A stretch of DNA of 39,587 nucleotides. It comes from a virus. Shown here in pieces: positions 14,137 to 20,842 of the stretch. The DNA lies in the IMG/VR virus record IMGVR_UViG_3300021438_000033, positions 1 through 39,587 of that record. One strand, 5' to 3'. A program made the position numbers and the translations under genes. The number at the start of each line of letters is the position of its first letter. Positions within the stretch are counted from its first letter, which is position 1. The notes beneath the pieces were generated by a model that had not been told where the DNA came from, did no database searches, and worked only from the letters and a program-made list of their open reading frames with translations.

Positions 14137-14740
14137 ACAAAAAGAAATCCTTGCTGGAATCATGCAGCTTTATGCGCCAGAAGGATTTGAGGCAGACATT
14201 AGTTACGGTAACGGAGCATTTTACAAAGATATAAAACAGCCAACTTACAAGTATGACATCAATCCACAATTAGATGGCGTTACAGAAGCCTGTAGCACTA
14301 ACATTCCACATAAAGACGCTAGTTTATCCAGCATTGTTTTTGATCCTCCATTTTTGACTTACGTCAGACAAGGAAGGGAAGGCAATGGAAATATGATAAT
14401 GGCCAAGCGATTTTCTGGCTACTGGCGATATGATGAGCTAGAAACGCATTACAAAAATACGCTAAAAGAGTGTGGCCGCGTATTAAAAAAAGATGGAATC
14501 ATTGTCTTTAAGTGCCAAGACATAATTCACAATCATAAAATGCATTGCACTCATGCAAACGTCATTAATTGGGGAAAAGAGAGCGGATTTGAGTTGCTTG
14601 ATTTGTTTGTTCTTGGAGCTTCACACAGGCTTCCAGCGCCAAACAGACAAGGAAAACAAAAGCATGCCAGAGTCTTTCAAAGTTTTTTTCTTGTTTTGCA
14701 AAAAAAATTCTCCAAACCTATTGACTCTCACATTCTATAG
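14111..14740 (+). CDS. DNA methyltransferase-like protein (DPPF motif)
   Basis: A 209-residue class I SAM-dependent methyltransferase related to phage DNA methylases. Motif IV DPPF is at 78-81, preceded by SSIVF. An N-terminal ADISYGNGAFYKDI and a YDINPQLDGV segment fit the target and SAM regions, and the C-terminus (LPAPNRQGKQKHARVFQSFF) is typical. DPPF suggests N6-adenine or N4-cytosine transfer. It starts at GTG and overlaps the nuclease by 26 nt. No restriction enzyme partner is seen, so it is an orphan methylase, perhaps protective. Confidence 0.82.
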   Translation: MVVKSLSFEQKEILAGIMQLYAPEGFEADISYGNGAFYKDIKQPTYKYDINPQLDGVTEACSTNIPHKDASLSSIVFDPPFLTYVRQGREGNGNMIMAKRFSGYWRYDELETHYKNTLKECGRVLKKDGIIVFKCQDIIHNHKMHCTHANVINWGKESGFELLDLFVLGASHRLPAPNRQGKQKHARVFQSFFLVLQKKFSKPIDSHIL

Positions 14741-14781
14741 TCTTAGTATTATCACCAAGCCAAGGCAATACGGAGACATTG

Positions 14782-14967
14782 GTGAACGACATAGACCAAC
14801 CAAACACTAAACCAGGCTACTGCCCAGTATGTTCACTGCAAGCAAACATCTGGGATGTGATGAACGCACACTGGTGCTGTAGCTACTGCAACTGGACTGG
14901 CTCATTTCCTGACAAAGAACCAAAACTAAAAACAATCTACGGAGCTGAAAACAATGGACACAATTAG
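14782..14967 (+). CDS. Small zinc-ribbon protein
   Basis: A 61-residue protein with CPVC near the N-terminus and CCSYCNW about 20 residues later, a zinc ribbon. The GTG at 14782 has GGAG 6-7 nt upstream; a TTG one codon earlier is less likely. Function unknown; such ribbons are common in phage accessory operons. Confidence 0.65.
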   Translation: MNDIDQPNTKPGYCPVCSLQANIWDVMNAHWCCSYCNWTGSFPDKEPKLKTIYGAENNGHN

Positions 14968-15067
14968 AAACACTATCATTATTCTTGCGCTAACCATGGC
15001 GTATGTCTATGCAAGCAATATGGATTATGAAGACGCTGTAATTGCACAGCAAGCACATAGTAAATAA
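14954..15067 (+). CDS. Tiny membrane protein
   Basis: A 37-residue ORF, MDTIRNTIIILALTMAYVYA followed by a short polar tail. It is one transmembrane helix or an uncleaved signal. It overlaps the end of the zinc-ribbon gene by 14 nt and has a GGAG-type site upstream. No family. Confidence 0.55.
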   Translation: MDTIRNTIIILALTMAYVYASNMDYEDAVIAQQAHSK

Positions 15068-15082
15068 GCGAGTAACTGTAAG

Positions 15083-15169
15083 CCAGCAGAGCAGTCATTG
15101 ATCGCTGGAGCCAAGACAGAGTGCTGTCACTCTCTCCTCATGTCTAATGGCAGAATACGCGAACTTGGC
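15083..15169 (+). ncRNA. Possible structured RNA / leader element
   Basis: In a 148-nt gap without genes, CCAGC (15083-15087) pairs with GCTGG (15104-15108). Next GCCAAG (15110-15115) pairs with CTTGGC (15164-15169), enclosing a perfect hairpin AGAGTG-CTGT-CACTCT (15118-15133). No T tract follows, so it is not a terminator. It could be a leader of the next gene or a small RNA; I see no known family. Confidence 0.35.
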
Positions 15170-15215
15170 AATTTCTAACTAAAACAACGATTTAATACAA
15201 GTAAGAAGTAACTAA

Positions 15216-15599
15216 ATGAACGTAGAACAGATTCTAGAAATGATGGATCAGATGGTGTTGCCTGCAAGCACTGCTGATATTTACAACCGCGCATTGCGCT
15301 CAGGTATCGCCAAGGGCGCAAACATTCAACGTGAACGCGCAGACATGTCTTCATTCTTAGCACGTATGCGTAAGAAAGACCTAGTGTTCAGTCTTCACGA
15401 TGACGCTGGTGTATTGCTTTGGGATATGAAGAAGATCAAGCAACCAGTACGCGCAGTGCAGGAAAACACCAAGGCTGTGCATGACGAGATTCAACGCATC
15501 CGCAAAGATATTCCATTCAATATTGTTCTAGCTACGCTGTTTGATGATCTATCAGACGCATTTGCTGGCGCAGCTAAATCACTACGGCGCTTTCAATGA
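15216..15599 (+). CDS. Hypothetical helical protein
   Basis: A 127-residue protein, largely alpha-helical and with many basic residues in the middle (LARMRKKDLVFSLHDDAGVLLW). The segment from about 15 to 70 could be a winged helix: helices ADIYNRALRSGIAKG and MSSFLARMRKK, then a beta hairpin. I cannot name a family. A DNA-binding role is only a guess. Confidence 0.65.
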   Translation: MNVEQILEMMDQMVLPASTADIYNRALRSGIAKGANIQRERADMSSFLARMRKKDLVFSLHDDAGVLLWDMKKIKQPVRAVQENTKAVHDEIQRIRKDIPFNIVLATLFDDLSDAFAGAAKSLRRFQ

Positions 15600-15874
15600 G
15601 CTGTATTAGCGACAAGCAACTTATCCTAGAAGAAGTCTCATACCTAATTGGTCTTGGCTTTAGAGAAGACGATAAAGACCTGATCCTGCTTGGTATGAAC
15701 GTAGCGCGTAATACCTACGATGATGACCGCTGGGACGAGATTGGCGGCGAGACTTTACGCTGGCATTGCGAAAACTTTTTTAGATTAGGAAACCTGACTT
15801 ATGCAAGAACTACGACAGTTGGAAACGGTTACGATCCACGAAACAAAGGATCTAGTGACGCTGACATGCAATGA
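15596..15874 (+). CDS. Hypothetical protein
   Basis: A 92-residue protein starting MSCISDKQLILEEVSYLIG, helical, with a YDDDRWDEIGG segment. It overlaps the previous gene by 4 nt, and its last 25 codons overlap the next gene by 74 nt, an unusually long overlap. No family recognised. Confidence 0.6.
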   Translation: MSCISDKQLILEEVSYLIGLGFREDDKDLILLGMNVARNTYDDDRWDEIGGETLRWHCENFFRLGNLTYARTTTVGNGYDPRNKGSSDADMQ

Positions 15875-16058
15875 TGGGTACGTTATCAAAGCGTATCGCA
15901 AGAGCCGCAAAGATCCATACAAATTTGACTGGAATCTTGACGATACTGACTGGGTTTACTCACCAACGAAGCCAGAGCATTTGACGATTCGCAAGATGCT
16001 GTCTGATGCGTTAAACGCTAAGAAGATCGCTAAACGGCCATTCTGGGAGAAAAAGTAA
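15801..16058 (+). CDS. Hypothetical protein
   Basis: An 85-residue protein with a beta-rich N-terminal half (TVTIHETKDLVTLTCNDGYV) and a basic C-terminus. It overlaps the preceding gene by 74 nt in another frame and shares one base with the next start. Unknown function. Confidence 0.6.
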   Translation: MQELRQLETVTIHETKDLVTLTCNDGYVIKAYRKSRKDPYKFDWNLDDTDWVYSPTKPEHLTIRKMLSDALNAKKIAKRPFWEKK

Positions 16059-16339
16059 TGGGAACTAAACACAAACACTACGATGTGATCGTCGCTTGGG
16101 CGGCGGGTGAGGAGATTGAATATAAAACAGCGTTAGGCGTTTGGAAACCAACGTATTGGCCTCCATTAAATGAGAATGAAACTTTCCGCATTAAACCAAA
16201 GCGCGTGAAGAGAGAGGGGTGGGTGAATGTTTATGGACTTGGGAGTGCTTACGTTTGGCCAACTAAAGAAGAAGCTGACCGAAAATCGAATGAAATAAGA
16301 GTAGCCTGCGTCCGCATCGAATGGGAGGAAGAAGCGTAA
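16058..16339 (+). CDS. Conserved phage hypothetical protein
   Basis: A 93-residue protein with the pattern HKHYDVIVAWAAGEEIEYK, then WKPTYWPPLNENETFRIKPK. I recognise this arrangement from many phage hypothetical proteins (a one-line AWA-GxxIE motif followed by a W-P-FRIKP strand). The molecular role is unknown. It is followed by a TAATG overlap. Confidence 0.7.
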   Translation: MGTKHKHYDVIVAWAAGEEIEYKTALGVWKPTYWPPLNENETFRIKPKRVKREGWVNVYGLGSAYVWPTKEEADRKSNEIRVACVRIEWEEEA

Positions 16340-16620
16340 TGCCTGGTCCAATCAAAACATTCCAAGAATGGTACTTAGCTCTTAGTCAGACAACTAAGGA
16401 ACGCATGAACCTGCATGACGCTGAATTTGTCTGGATGTCCTGCCTGCCAAACGTCAAAGCAGCAAAGCTACAAGGCCGCAGGGAAGCACTACGCGAACTT
16501 TATTACGAATTATCTAGCCATGACTATTTCAACGAAGCCAACCTTGTTAAGAGTTTTTACAAGACAGACATCAGCGCCGAAGATGGCGGAGAAGACTACT
16601 TTACGAACTGGAGTAAGTGA
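16339..16620 (+). CDS. Hypothetical protein
   Basis: A 93-residue helical protein starting MPGPIKTFQEWYLALSQTT at the ATG that overlaps the previous stop (TAATG). The GGAGGAAGAAG upstream is the ribosome site. Acidic and basic helices alternate; no known domain seen. Confidence 0.65.
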   Translation: MPGPIKTFQEWYLALSQTTKERMNLHDAEFVWMSCLPNVKAAKLQGRREALRELYYELSSHDYFNEANLVKSFYKTDISAEDGGEDYFTNWSK

Positions 16621-16621
16621 C

Positions 16622-16813
16622 ATGAGCAAATTTCAAACTTTTGTTATCGGATCATCATGTGTCATCCTTGCTGTATCAGCAATCTACTTTGGCTTTTTTG
16701 CCGGTCCAAAAACTGTTGAAATCGATGAGCAACACTTTCGATGCACAGCCGCTGAAGCACAAGGCATTAACGCTAAATGCACTCAGTACACCTATCTTGC
16801 TGGCGCTAGATGA
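16622..16813 (+). CDS. Small single-pass membrane protein
   Basis: A 63-residue protein, MSKFQTFVIGSSCVILAVSA followed by IYFGFFAG: one N-terminal transmembrane helix. A polar C-terminal part follows with two cysteines. The ATG at 16622 follows the preceding stop by one base and has GGAG 8 nt upstream. A longer reading frame opening at 16415 would overlap the previous gene by about 200 nt and is not used. Confidence 0.65.
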   Translation: MSKFQTFVIGSSCVILAVSAIYFGFFAGPKTVEIDEQHFRCTAAEAQGINAKCTQYTYLAGAR

Positions 16814-17073
16814 AAACATGCAATCTTTGTGGTGAATCCAAGCCAATGGATCAATTTACGATCCAATATGCTGGAACGCCAAAACAAAGACATATGGCCA
16901 GATGCAAGTCATGCAGAGCGAAAATCAACACAAAGATTAATCAACGAGCTAGGGAAGCTAAAGATTTAATCATCCATGAAGAAACGCCATGTCCTTGTGA
17001 TGCATGCTTCAAGCAACTTAATTGCAAAGCTGAGTGTGCAAGCTATAGGACTTGGATGGAACATGGTGTATAA
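16810..17073 (+). CDS. Zinc-finger protein, HNH/endonuclease-associated type
   Basis: An 87-residue protein starting MKTCNLCGESKPMDQF, with a second CKSC knuckle about 25 residues later. This is the zinc finger often found at the N-terminus of phage HNH or endonuclease VII-like proteins. Here the nuclease part is missing and replaced by a second Cys cluster (CPCDACFKQLNCKAEC). It probably binds DNA or protein. It overlaps the upstream gene by 4 nt. Confidence 0.7.
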   Translation: MKTCNLCGESKPMDQFTIQYAGTPKQRHMARCKSCRAKINTKINQRAREAKDLIIHEETPCPCDACFKQLNCKAECASYRTWMEHGV

Positions 17074-17079
17074 AGAGTC

Positions 17080-17135
17080 TGGCCCAGATCCAATTTAAAT
17101 AAATTGGCTGTATGGGAGTACATTCTGGGCCACCA
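17080..17135 (+). ncRNA. Compact three-way-junction RNA with tRNA-like ACCA end (element A)
   Basis: TGGCCCAGA (17080-17088) pairs perfectly with TCTGGGCCA (17124-17132). Inside are two hairpins: CCAATTT-AAAT-AAATTGG (17090-17107) and TGTA-TGGGAG-TACA (17109-17122). The three stems are joined by single nucleotides. CCA follows at 17133-17135, so the end looks like a tRNA acceptor with discriminator A, but a T arm is missing and the total is only 56 nt. No open reading frame covers it and there is no T tract. Function unknown. Confidence 0.65.
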
Positions 17136-17147
17136 TATAAAAAGTTA

Positions 17148-17213
17148 TGGGAACACCAATCACTTATTTTCATCAACGCCAGGTAAGAGGGGCGTGATTG
17201 AGTGTTCCCACCA
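17148..17213 (+). ncRNA. Long hairpin RNA with tRNA-like ACCA end (element B)
   Basis: TGGGAACAC (17148-17156) pairs with GTGTTCCCA (17202-17210) and, after a C / GA bulge, AATCAC (17158-17163) pairs with GTGATT (17194-17199). The 30-nt top may hold a small GCC/GGC stem. CCA follows at 17211-17213, and both elements are followed by TAT, so they share CCACCATAT. It starts 12 nt after element A. It is not a standard tRNA. The next gene starts 18 nt later. Confidence 0.6.
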
Positions 17214-17230
17214 TATTGAGAGTAAGAACA

Positions 17231-17464
17231 ATGACCGCACCGAAGAAGATTTGGATGTGTTTTGATGATGAAACTTGCGGTATGGGTAGAAATTACATCC
17301 GTGCCGACCTTGTTGATGGTTTGGTTGAGGCGTTGGGAGAATTATACGAAGTAGCAAAAAACGTAGAAGACGAAGGCCCATTAGGGGAGGGATGGCAATC
17401 AGACTGGTTAATCGAAGAGCTACAAAAAGCCCGAGCCGCGCTGAAAGCGTTGGAGGAAGAATGA
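17231..17464 (+). CDS. Hypothetical protein
   Basis: A 77-residue acidic protein, MTAPKKIWMCFDDETCGMGR followed by a long helix (LVDGLVEALGELYEVAKNVED) and a second one. The start at 17231 has GAGAGTAAGAACA upstream. This type of small protein is common in phage accessory operons; no function known. Confidence 0.65.
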   Translation: MTAPKKIWMCFDDETCGMGRNYIRADLVDGLVEALGELYEVAKNVEDEGPLGEGWQSDWLIEELQKARAALKALEEE

Positions 17465-17625
17465 ACAGCCATGAAACAGCCCTAGAAGAACTTCAAATGC
17501 TGCGCGCCTCTTTGCAAGTAGTCTCTTTTGCTTACATGAAAGATGCTCGATTGGTCGGCTCCGCTATAGCGTATTTAGCAATGTTGGAAGACTTGCTTAA
17601 AGAACGGCAAAAGGGGGAAAAATGA
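17461..17625 (+). CDS. Small helical hypothetical protein
   Basis: A 54-residue protein starting at the ATG that overlaps the previous stop (ATGA). It is a near-continuous helix (ALEELQMLRASLQVV, IAYLAMLEDLLKERQ). Upstream in-frame starts would overlap the previous gene heavily and are not used. Function unknown. Confidence 0.6.
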   Translation: MNSHETALEELQMLRASLQVVSFAYMKDARLVGSAIAYLAMLEDLLKERQKGEK

Positions 17626-18122
17626 GCGACAAAGAACTTACCCAGCTGGAATTACAAGAATGCCTTCGTTACGAGGAAGGTACAGGGTTCTTTTTCTGGA
17701 TTAAAAGAAACAGTAAACGCATAAAAGTTGGGGATAAAGCTGGAACAAGACCAAATTGTGATGGGTACGCAGAAATAATGGTGAACAATGTTTTGTACAA
17801 GGCTCATCGTTTGGCTTGGTTATATGTGTATGGCGAATGGCCTCAGAGTCAAATAGATCACATTAATGGCGATAGGTTCGACAACCGTATTGCAAATCTG
17901 CGGGACGCTACACCAAAGGAAAATTCTTACAATCGCATACGAGCAAGCAAAAATAACAAAACGTCTTTACTGGGCGTGGTGACAAAGCCGAACGGAACTT
18001 TTTACGCTGAGATTAGGGTAGAGAAAAAGAAGTTTCATCTAGGATCTTTCCCCTCCGCAGAGTTAGCGCATCAAGCATATCTTGAAGCCAAAGAAAAATT
18101 GCATACGATGGAGGCGGTATGA
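17622..18122 (+). CDS. HNH endonuclease with AP2 DNA-binding domain
   Basis: A 166-residue homing-type nuclease. The HNH core runs from AHRLAWLYVYGEWPQSQIDH to NPLR-like NRIANLRDATPKENSYN (about 61-104), with Asp79, His80 and the Asn residues at 88, 92 and 101. The C-terminal AP2-like domain is at about 115-160 (LLGVVTKPNGTFYAEIRV, FHLGSFPSAELAHQAY). It sits between small accessory genes, with ATGA overlaps on both sides. Free-standing enzymes of this kind spread by cutting related phages that lack them. Confidence 0.93.
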   Translation: MSDKELTQLELQECLRYEEGTGFFFWIKRNSKRIKVGDKAGTRPNCDGYAEIMVNNVLYKAHRLAWLYVYGEWPQSQIDHINGDRFDNRIANLRDATPKENSYNRIRASKNNKTSLLGVVTKPNGTFYAEIRVEKKKFHLGSFPSAELAHQAYLEAKEKLHTMEAV

Positions 18123-18409
18123 GCGAAGACAAAGAACTGTTGACCTTGGCGGCGAAAGCGGCGGGGATTGAGATTGCACATATTGAACTTCTGGGTGATG
18201 ACGGATGGAACCCCCTAACCGACGATGGTGACGCTCTGCGCCTTGCGGTGAAGTTGAGGATGAATGTTGAGTTCTTTGACGATGTTGTTTGGGCTTTCGA
18301 CAATGACTACATAGATCCTATTGAAGAGCCTTATAAAGACGACCCCTACGCCGCAACCCGTAGAGCCATCGTCCGGGCAGCGGCTGAGATTGGCAGGGGG
18401 ATGGAATGA
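18119..18409 (+). CDS. Conserved phage hypothetical protein
   Basis: A 96-residue protein with ELLTLAAKAAGI, then WNPLTDDGDALRLAVKL and a C-terminal RRAIVRAAAEIGR. I know this combination from many proteobacterial phage genomes as an accessory protein without known function. It overlaps neighbours by 4 nt on both sides. Confidence 0.75.
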   Translation: MSEDKELLTLAAKAAGIEIAHIELLGDDGWNPLTDDGDALRLAVKLRMNVEFFDDVVWAFDNDYIDPIEEPYKDDPYAATRRAIVRAAAEIGRGME

Positions 18410-18708
18410 GCGAAACAAAATTCACGCCGGGGCCTTGGAAAGTAACTGTTTCTGAGAATGGCATTGATGTGGGCGTTGACGGACTAGATGGAGAGACAAT
18501 AACCGGATGGATTGAACCATACGATGCCCACCTAATCGCCGCCGCGCCTGAGCTTTATGGGGTGGTTGAAAAATTGGCTAAGTGGAACAAGGATTACCCA
18601 TCAGCTCGCGTTTATGGCTACGGAGACATCAAACAAATCGCGGAAGAAATGGACGCAATTAACGCCCAAGCAATAGCCGCCCTAGCCAAAGCCAGAGGTG
18701 AAGCATGA
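18406..18708 (+). CDS. Conserved phage hypothetical protein (TPGPW type)
   Basis: A 100-residue protein beginning MSETKFTPGPWKVTVSENG, with DAHLIAAAPELYGVVEKL in the middle and a helix rich in Ala at the end. The TPGPW / LIAAAPELY pair marks a widespread phage accessory family of unknown function. It is coupled to its neighbours through ATGA overlaps. Confidence 0.8.
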   Translation: MSETKFTPGPWKVTVSENGIDVGVDGLDGETITGWIEPYDAHLIAAAPELYGVVEKLAKWNKDYPSARVYGYGDIKQIAEEMDAINAQAIAALAKARGEA

Positions 18709-18983
18709 GCTGCAACTGCAAATCAACCATTCAGGACAAGCTGGTGTCTTCTTACAGCGAAAAGAACCCAGAAGACTTCGACGTTAGCGCGACCATTGGC
18801 GGCTACAGCCTCGCCCTAAATTTTGAGCAAAACAAGATGCGATTAGCCGGGACTTTGCCGGTAACAATTGCTTACAGTCGGAAGAACAAAAAGGGCGAGA
18901 CAAAGGCCAAGACCACCAAGACCTTCATGTTTTTCAACTACTGCCCCTTTTGCGGAAAATCTGTTGCTGAGGATGAAGCATGA
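18705..18983 (+). CDS. Zinc-binding hypothetical protein
   Basis: A 92-residue protein with CNCK at the N-terminus and YCPFCGKSV at the C-terminus, bringing both ends together around one metal. A beta-rich middle (TIGGYSLALNFEQNKMRLAG) lies between. Common in phage accessory operons; function unknown. Confidence 0.75.
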   Translation: MSCNCKSTIQDKLVSSYSEKNPEDFDVSATIGGYSLALNFEQNKMRLAGTLPVTIAYSRKNKKGETKAKTTKTFMFFNYCPFCGKSVAEDEA

Positions 18984-19336
18984 GTAACGCAACTGAACTG
19001 CTCAGACGGACGATTGATGATCTTGAATTGCAAGTCGGACGCGCCATTGATGAAATCCGTGCTTACATCGCCGCCGAACCAGAAGCGGAGCCATACGCAT
19101 GGGCGTGGGATGAAATCATGTCAGACGGGCTTGAGCCAGTTGCCGACATAGATAAGCCGGTAGACAACGAACACCGCACAAACATTAGACCCCTCTACAC
19201 CAGACCCGAGCCAGCAAGGAAGCCGATGAGTGAGGAGGAGATCGATGAAGAGCTTGAAACGAATGAATATTACTGCGCCAAATCATTTGCTGATGGCGTC
19301 CGCTTTGCAGAAAAACACCACGGGATAGCAGAATGA
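18980..19336 (+). CDS. Conserved phage hypothetical protein
   Basis: A 118-residue acidic protein. It starts with a helix (ATELLRRTIDDLELQVGRAI), then a PLYTRPEPARKPMSEEEI linker and an FADGVRFAEKHHGI tail. The PLYTRP and RFAEKxHGI motifs recur in phage proteins, often as exchangeable tails. No function is known. Confidence 0.7.
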   Translation: MSNATELLRRTIDDLELQVGRAIDEIRAYIAAEPEAEPYAWAWDEIMSDGLEPVADIDKPVDNEHRTNIRPLYTRPEPARKPMSEEEIDEELETNEYYCAKSFADGVRFAEKHHGIAE

Positions 19337-19710
19337 GACATTGCGGCCAATGCACCAAATGCTGTGAAGGTTGGCTATCTACTACGGTATACAAACACCA
19401 GATTTATCCTGGCGTACCGTGTGCATATCTGAAGAAAGACTGCACAATCTACAAAAATCGCCCAGAAGATCCATGCAAAAAGTTTGTCTGCGAGTGGTTA
19501 GCTGATGAATCAATTCCTGCTTACATGCAGCCAAACTTGTCTGGCGCAATTATCATCAAGCATGAAGATCATGTGGAAATGATTGAATGTGATCCACCAT
19601 TAAAGACACAAGCTCTAGAGTGGTTTCTCATGGCATACATCTCTGGCAAATACGACAACGTATCCTACAGGATACACAATCATGCAAGACACATTAGGAC
19701 ACCAAAATGA
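19333..19710 (+). CDS. CxxCxxCC (YkgJ-like) metal-binding protein
   Basis: A 125-residue protein with CGQCTKCCEGWL at residues 4-15, the CxxCxxCC signature of the YkgJ / UPF0153 family. Further cysteines follow in VPCAYLKKDCTIYKNRPEDP and CKKFVCEW. The family binds zinc or iron. Related bacterial proteins may have oxidase or protein-modifying roles, but this is not settled. A phage copy in an accessory operon is uncommon. Confidence 0.8.
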   Translation: MRHCGQCTKCCEGWLSTTVYKHQIYPGVPCAYLKKDCTIYKNRPEDPCKKFVCEWLADESIPAYMQPNLSGAIIIKHEDHVEMIECDPPLKTQALEWFLMAYISGKYDNVSYRIHNHARHIRTPK

Positions 19711-19949
19711 AAGACTTAATCTTAGCCGCAGCAGTCACATGCTACAACTATGGCGCTAACATCACACAATGCAGTGATGGCACTACAGCCTACCAGTATG
19801 GCAATCAGACACAGATTGTTAGCCCAAACAATGACAGAACAACCGTATATCAGTATGGCAATCAATATCAGATTGACTCATACCAGAATACACAGCCGTT
19901 TATTCCGCCAATAGACTCAGGACTTAGAGTGCTTGAACCATTCAAGTAA
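19707..19949 (+). CDS. Small protein with YQYGNQ repeats
   Basis: An 80-residue protein, MKDLILAAAVTCYNYGANIT, then two copies of a TxYQYGNQxQI unit about 20 residues apart. The short hydrophobic start followed by Asn/Gln/Tyr-rich beta repeats suggests an exported or surface protein, but no clear cleavage site is seen. It is the last rightward gene and its end overlaps the facing gene by 33 nt. No terminator is visible between them. Confidence 0.6.
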   Translation: MKDLILAAAVTCYNYGANITQCSDGTTAYQYGNQTQIVSPNNDRTTVYQYGNQYQIDSYQNTQPFIPPIDSGLRVLEPFK

Positions 19950-20105
19950 ATGGTCAAAACCAACAAACAGCATAATAGAAAAGACAACGCCAAAGATGAT
20001 CTTGGCTGACTTACTCATAGCCGCAAGCTTTTTAAGTTCAGCCAACTCTTCTCTTGTCAGACTGTTACTGGTGTCAATGATTTTGAGGGACTCATCGTCC
20101 TTCAC
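19917..20105 (-). CDS. Small membrane protein of the lysis cassette
   Basis: A 62-residue protein: a charged helix (LTREELAELKKLAAMSKSAK), then one transmembrane segment (IIFGVVFSIMLFVGF) and a short tail. It overlaps the holin gene by 4 nt. Small proteins of this build follow holins in many podoviruses and may help membrane disruption or act as antiholin. It is the last leftward gene. Confidence 0.7.
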   Translation of the reverse strand: MKDDESLKIIDTSNSLTREELAELKKLAAMSKSAKIIFGVVFSIMLFVGFDHLLEWFKHSKS

Positions 20106-20281
20106 TTCTTTTCACCAGTCAGCATTAGAATCAAACTAGCAAGCGCAGCGCCAACCTGAGCAATCTGAGCAACCATAGCTGGATCAATATACCAGCCAAT
20201 AGAACTAGCAAGTCCTACAATTCCGATCCATGTGGTTTTTTCCTTGAGTCGATCAAGTGACCATTGCAAGAATGCTTTCAT
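20102..20281 (-). CDS. Holin
   Basis: A 59-residue protein with two transmembrane segments: WIGIVGLASSIGWYI (about 18-32) and VAQIAQVGAALASLILMLT (about 37-55), ending in GEKK. The sequence closely follows small two-helix holins placed next to M15 endolysins. Start at 20281 has a GGAG site; a longer upstream frame would overlap the endolysin gene. It would form inner-membrane holes that release the endolysin. Confidence 0.85.
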   Translation of the reverse strand: MKAFLQWSLDRLKEKTTWIGIVGLASSIGWYIDPAMVAQIAQVGAALASLILMLTGEKK

Positions 20282-20283
20282 AG

Positions 20284-20658
20284 TTAGCTCCGTTCTATCT
20301 GGAAATGAGGCCCATCTGGAAAGGTTTTCCAACTTCCGCCCCAGGTTAATTTTACACCAAGTTCTGACGCAGCCTGTTTCATTGCATCAGCAAGCACATG
20401 GAAGTATTTCCAATCCCAGGATACTTTTCCATCAACAATCGGAGCAATGTCTACAGCATGACCAGTCAAATGATAGCTTTTCATCGTGCGAGATTTGCCA
20501 GCATCTAATAGATATGCCTGACGCTCTTTAGTTCGCAAGCCTTCAACTACAACAAAGTCTACTGGTGTAATTTCTATTGCGCGTTTAACCACTTTGACCA
20601 GATCAGGCTTAACACCTTCTAGCCTGCGTAGTGATTTTTCTGAAAGCTGAAACGTCAT
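20284..20658 (-). CDS. Endolysin, M15 family L-Ala-D-Glu type peptidase
   Basis: A 124-residue zinc peptidase of the M15C type, like T5 endolysin. The zinc ligands are seen in SYHLTGHAVD (His63 and Asp70) and in FPDGPHFQI (His118). The WGGSW motif at about 106-110 is also typical. It cleaves the peptide stem of peptidoglycan. There is no signal peptide, so export depends on the adjacent holin, which starts 2 nt after this stop. Confidence 0.95.
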   Translation of the reverse strand: MTFQLSEKSLRRLEGVKPDLVKVVKRAIEITPVDFVVVEGLRTKERQAYLLDAGKSRTMKSYHLTGHAVDIAPIVDGKVSWDWKYFHVLADAMKQAASELGVKLTWGGSWKTFPDGPHFQIERS

Positions 20659-20840
20659 GCTATTGCGACCAATTTCGGATAACCAATCTTATCTGGATCA
20701 GGAGCAATCTCATAACCAGAAGCCTGACCATCAATCAAAAGAGAGTAGTCCTCAGCAGTAAGCTCTACACAATCATCTGGCACTAACGCATAGTCAATCT
20801 CAGACGCATAAAAACCATTAGTCGTAGCTGAATAGCGCAT
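20655..20840 (-). CDS. Tail fibre assembly-like small protein
   Basis: A 61-residue protein (FYASEIDYALVPDDCVELT, then LLIDGQASGYEI) that resembles the N-terminal part of phage tail fibre assembly (Tfa) proteins. It lies directly after the fibre gene, as expected. It is shorter than full Tfa chaperones, so the helper role is probable but not certain. Confidence 0.7.
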   Translation of the reverse strand: MRYSATTNGFYASEIDYALVPDDCVELTAEDYSLLIDGQASGYEIAPDPDKIGYPKLVAIA

Positions 20841-20842
20841 AA

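Noticed and set aside
16415-16621. Longer start for the membrane protein ending at 16813
   Set aside because: It would overlap the previous gene by more than 200 nt in another frame, while the ATG at 16622 has a ribosome site and begins a clean membrane segment.
17080-17213. Two normal tRNA genes
   Set aside because: They have acceptor-like stems and CCA but are 56 and 66 nt long, lack a T arm with GGTTC, and element B has no D or anticodon arm.
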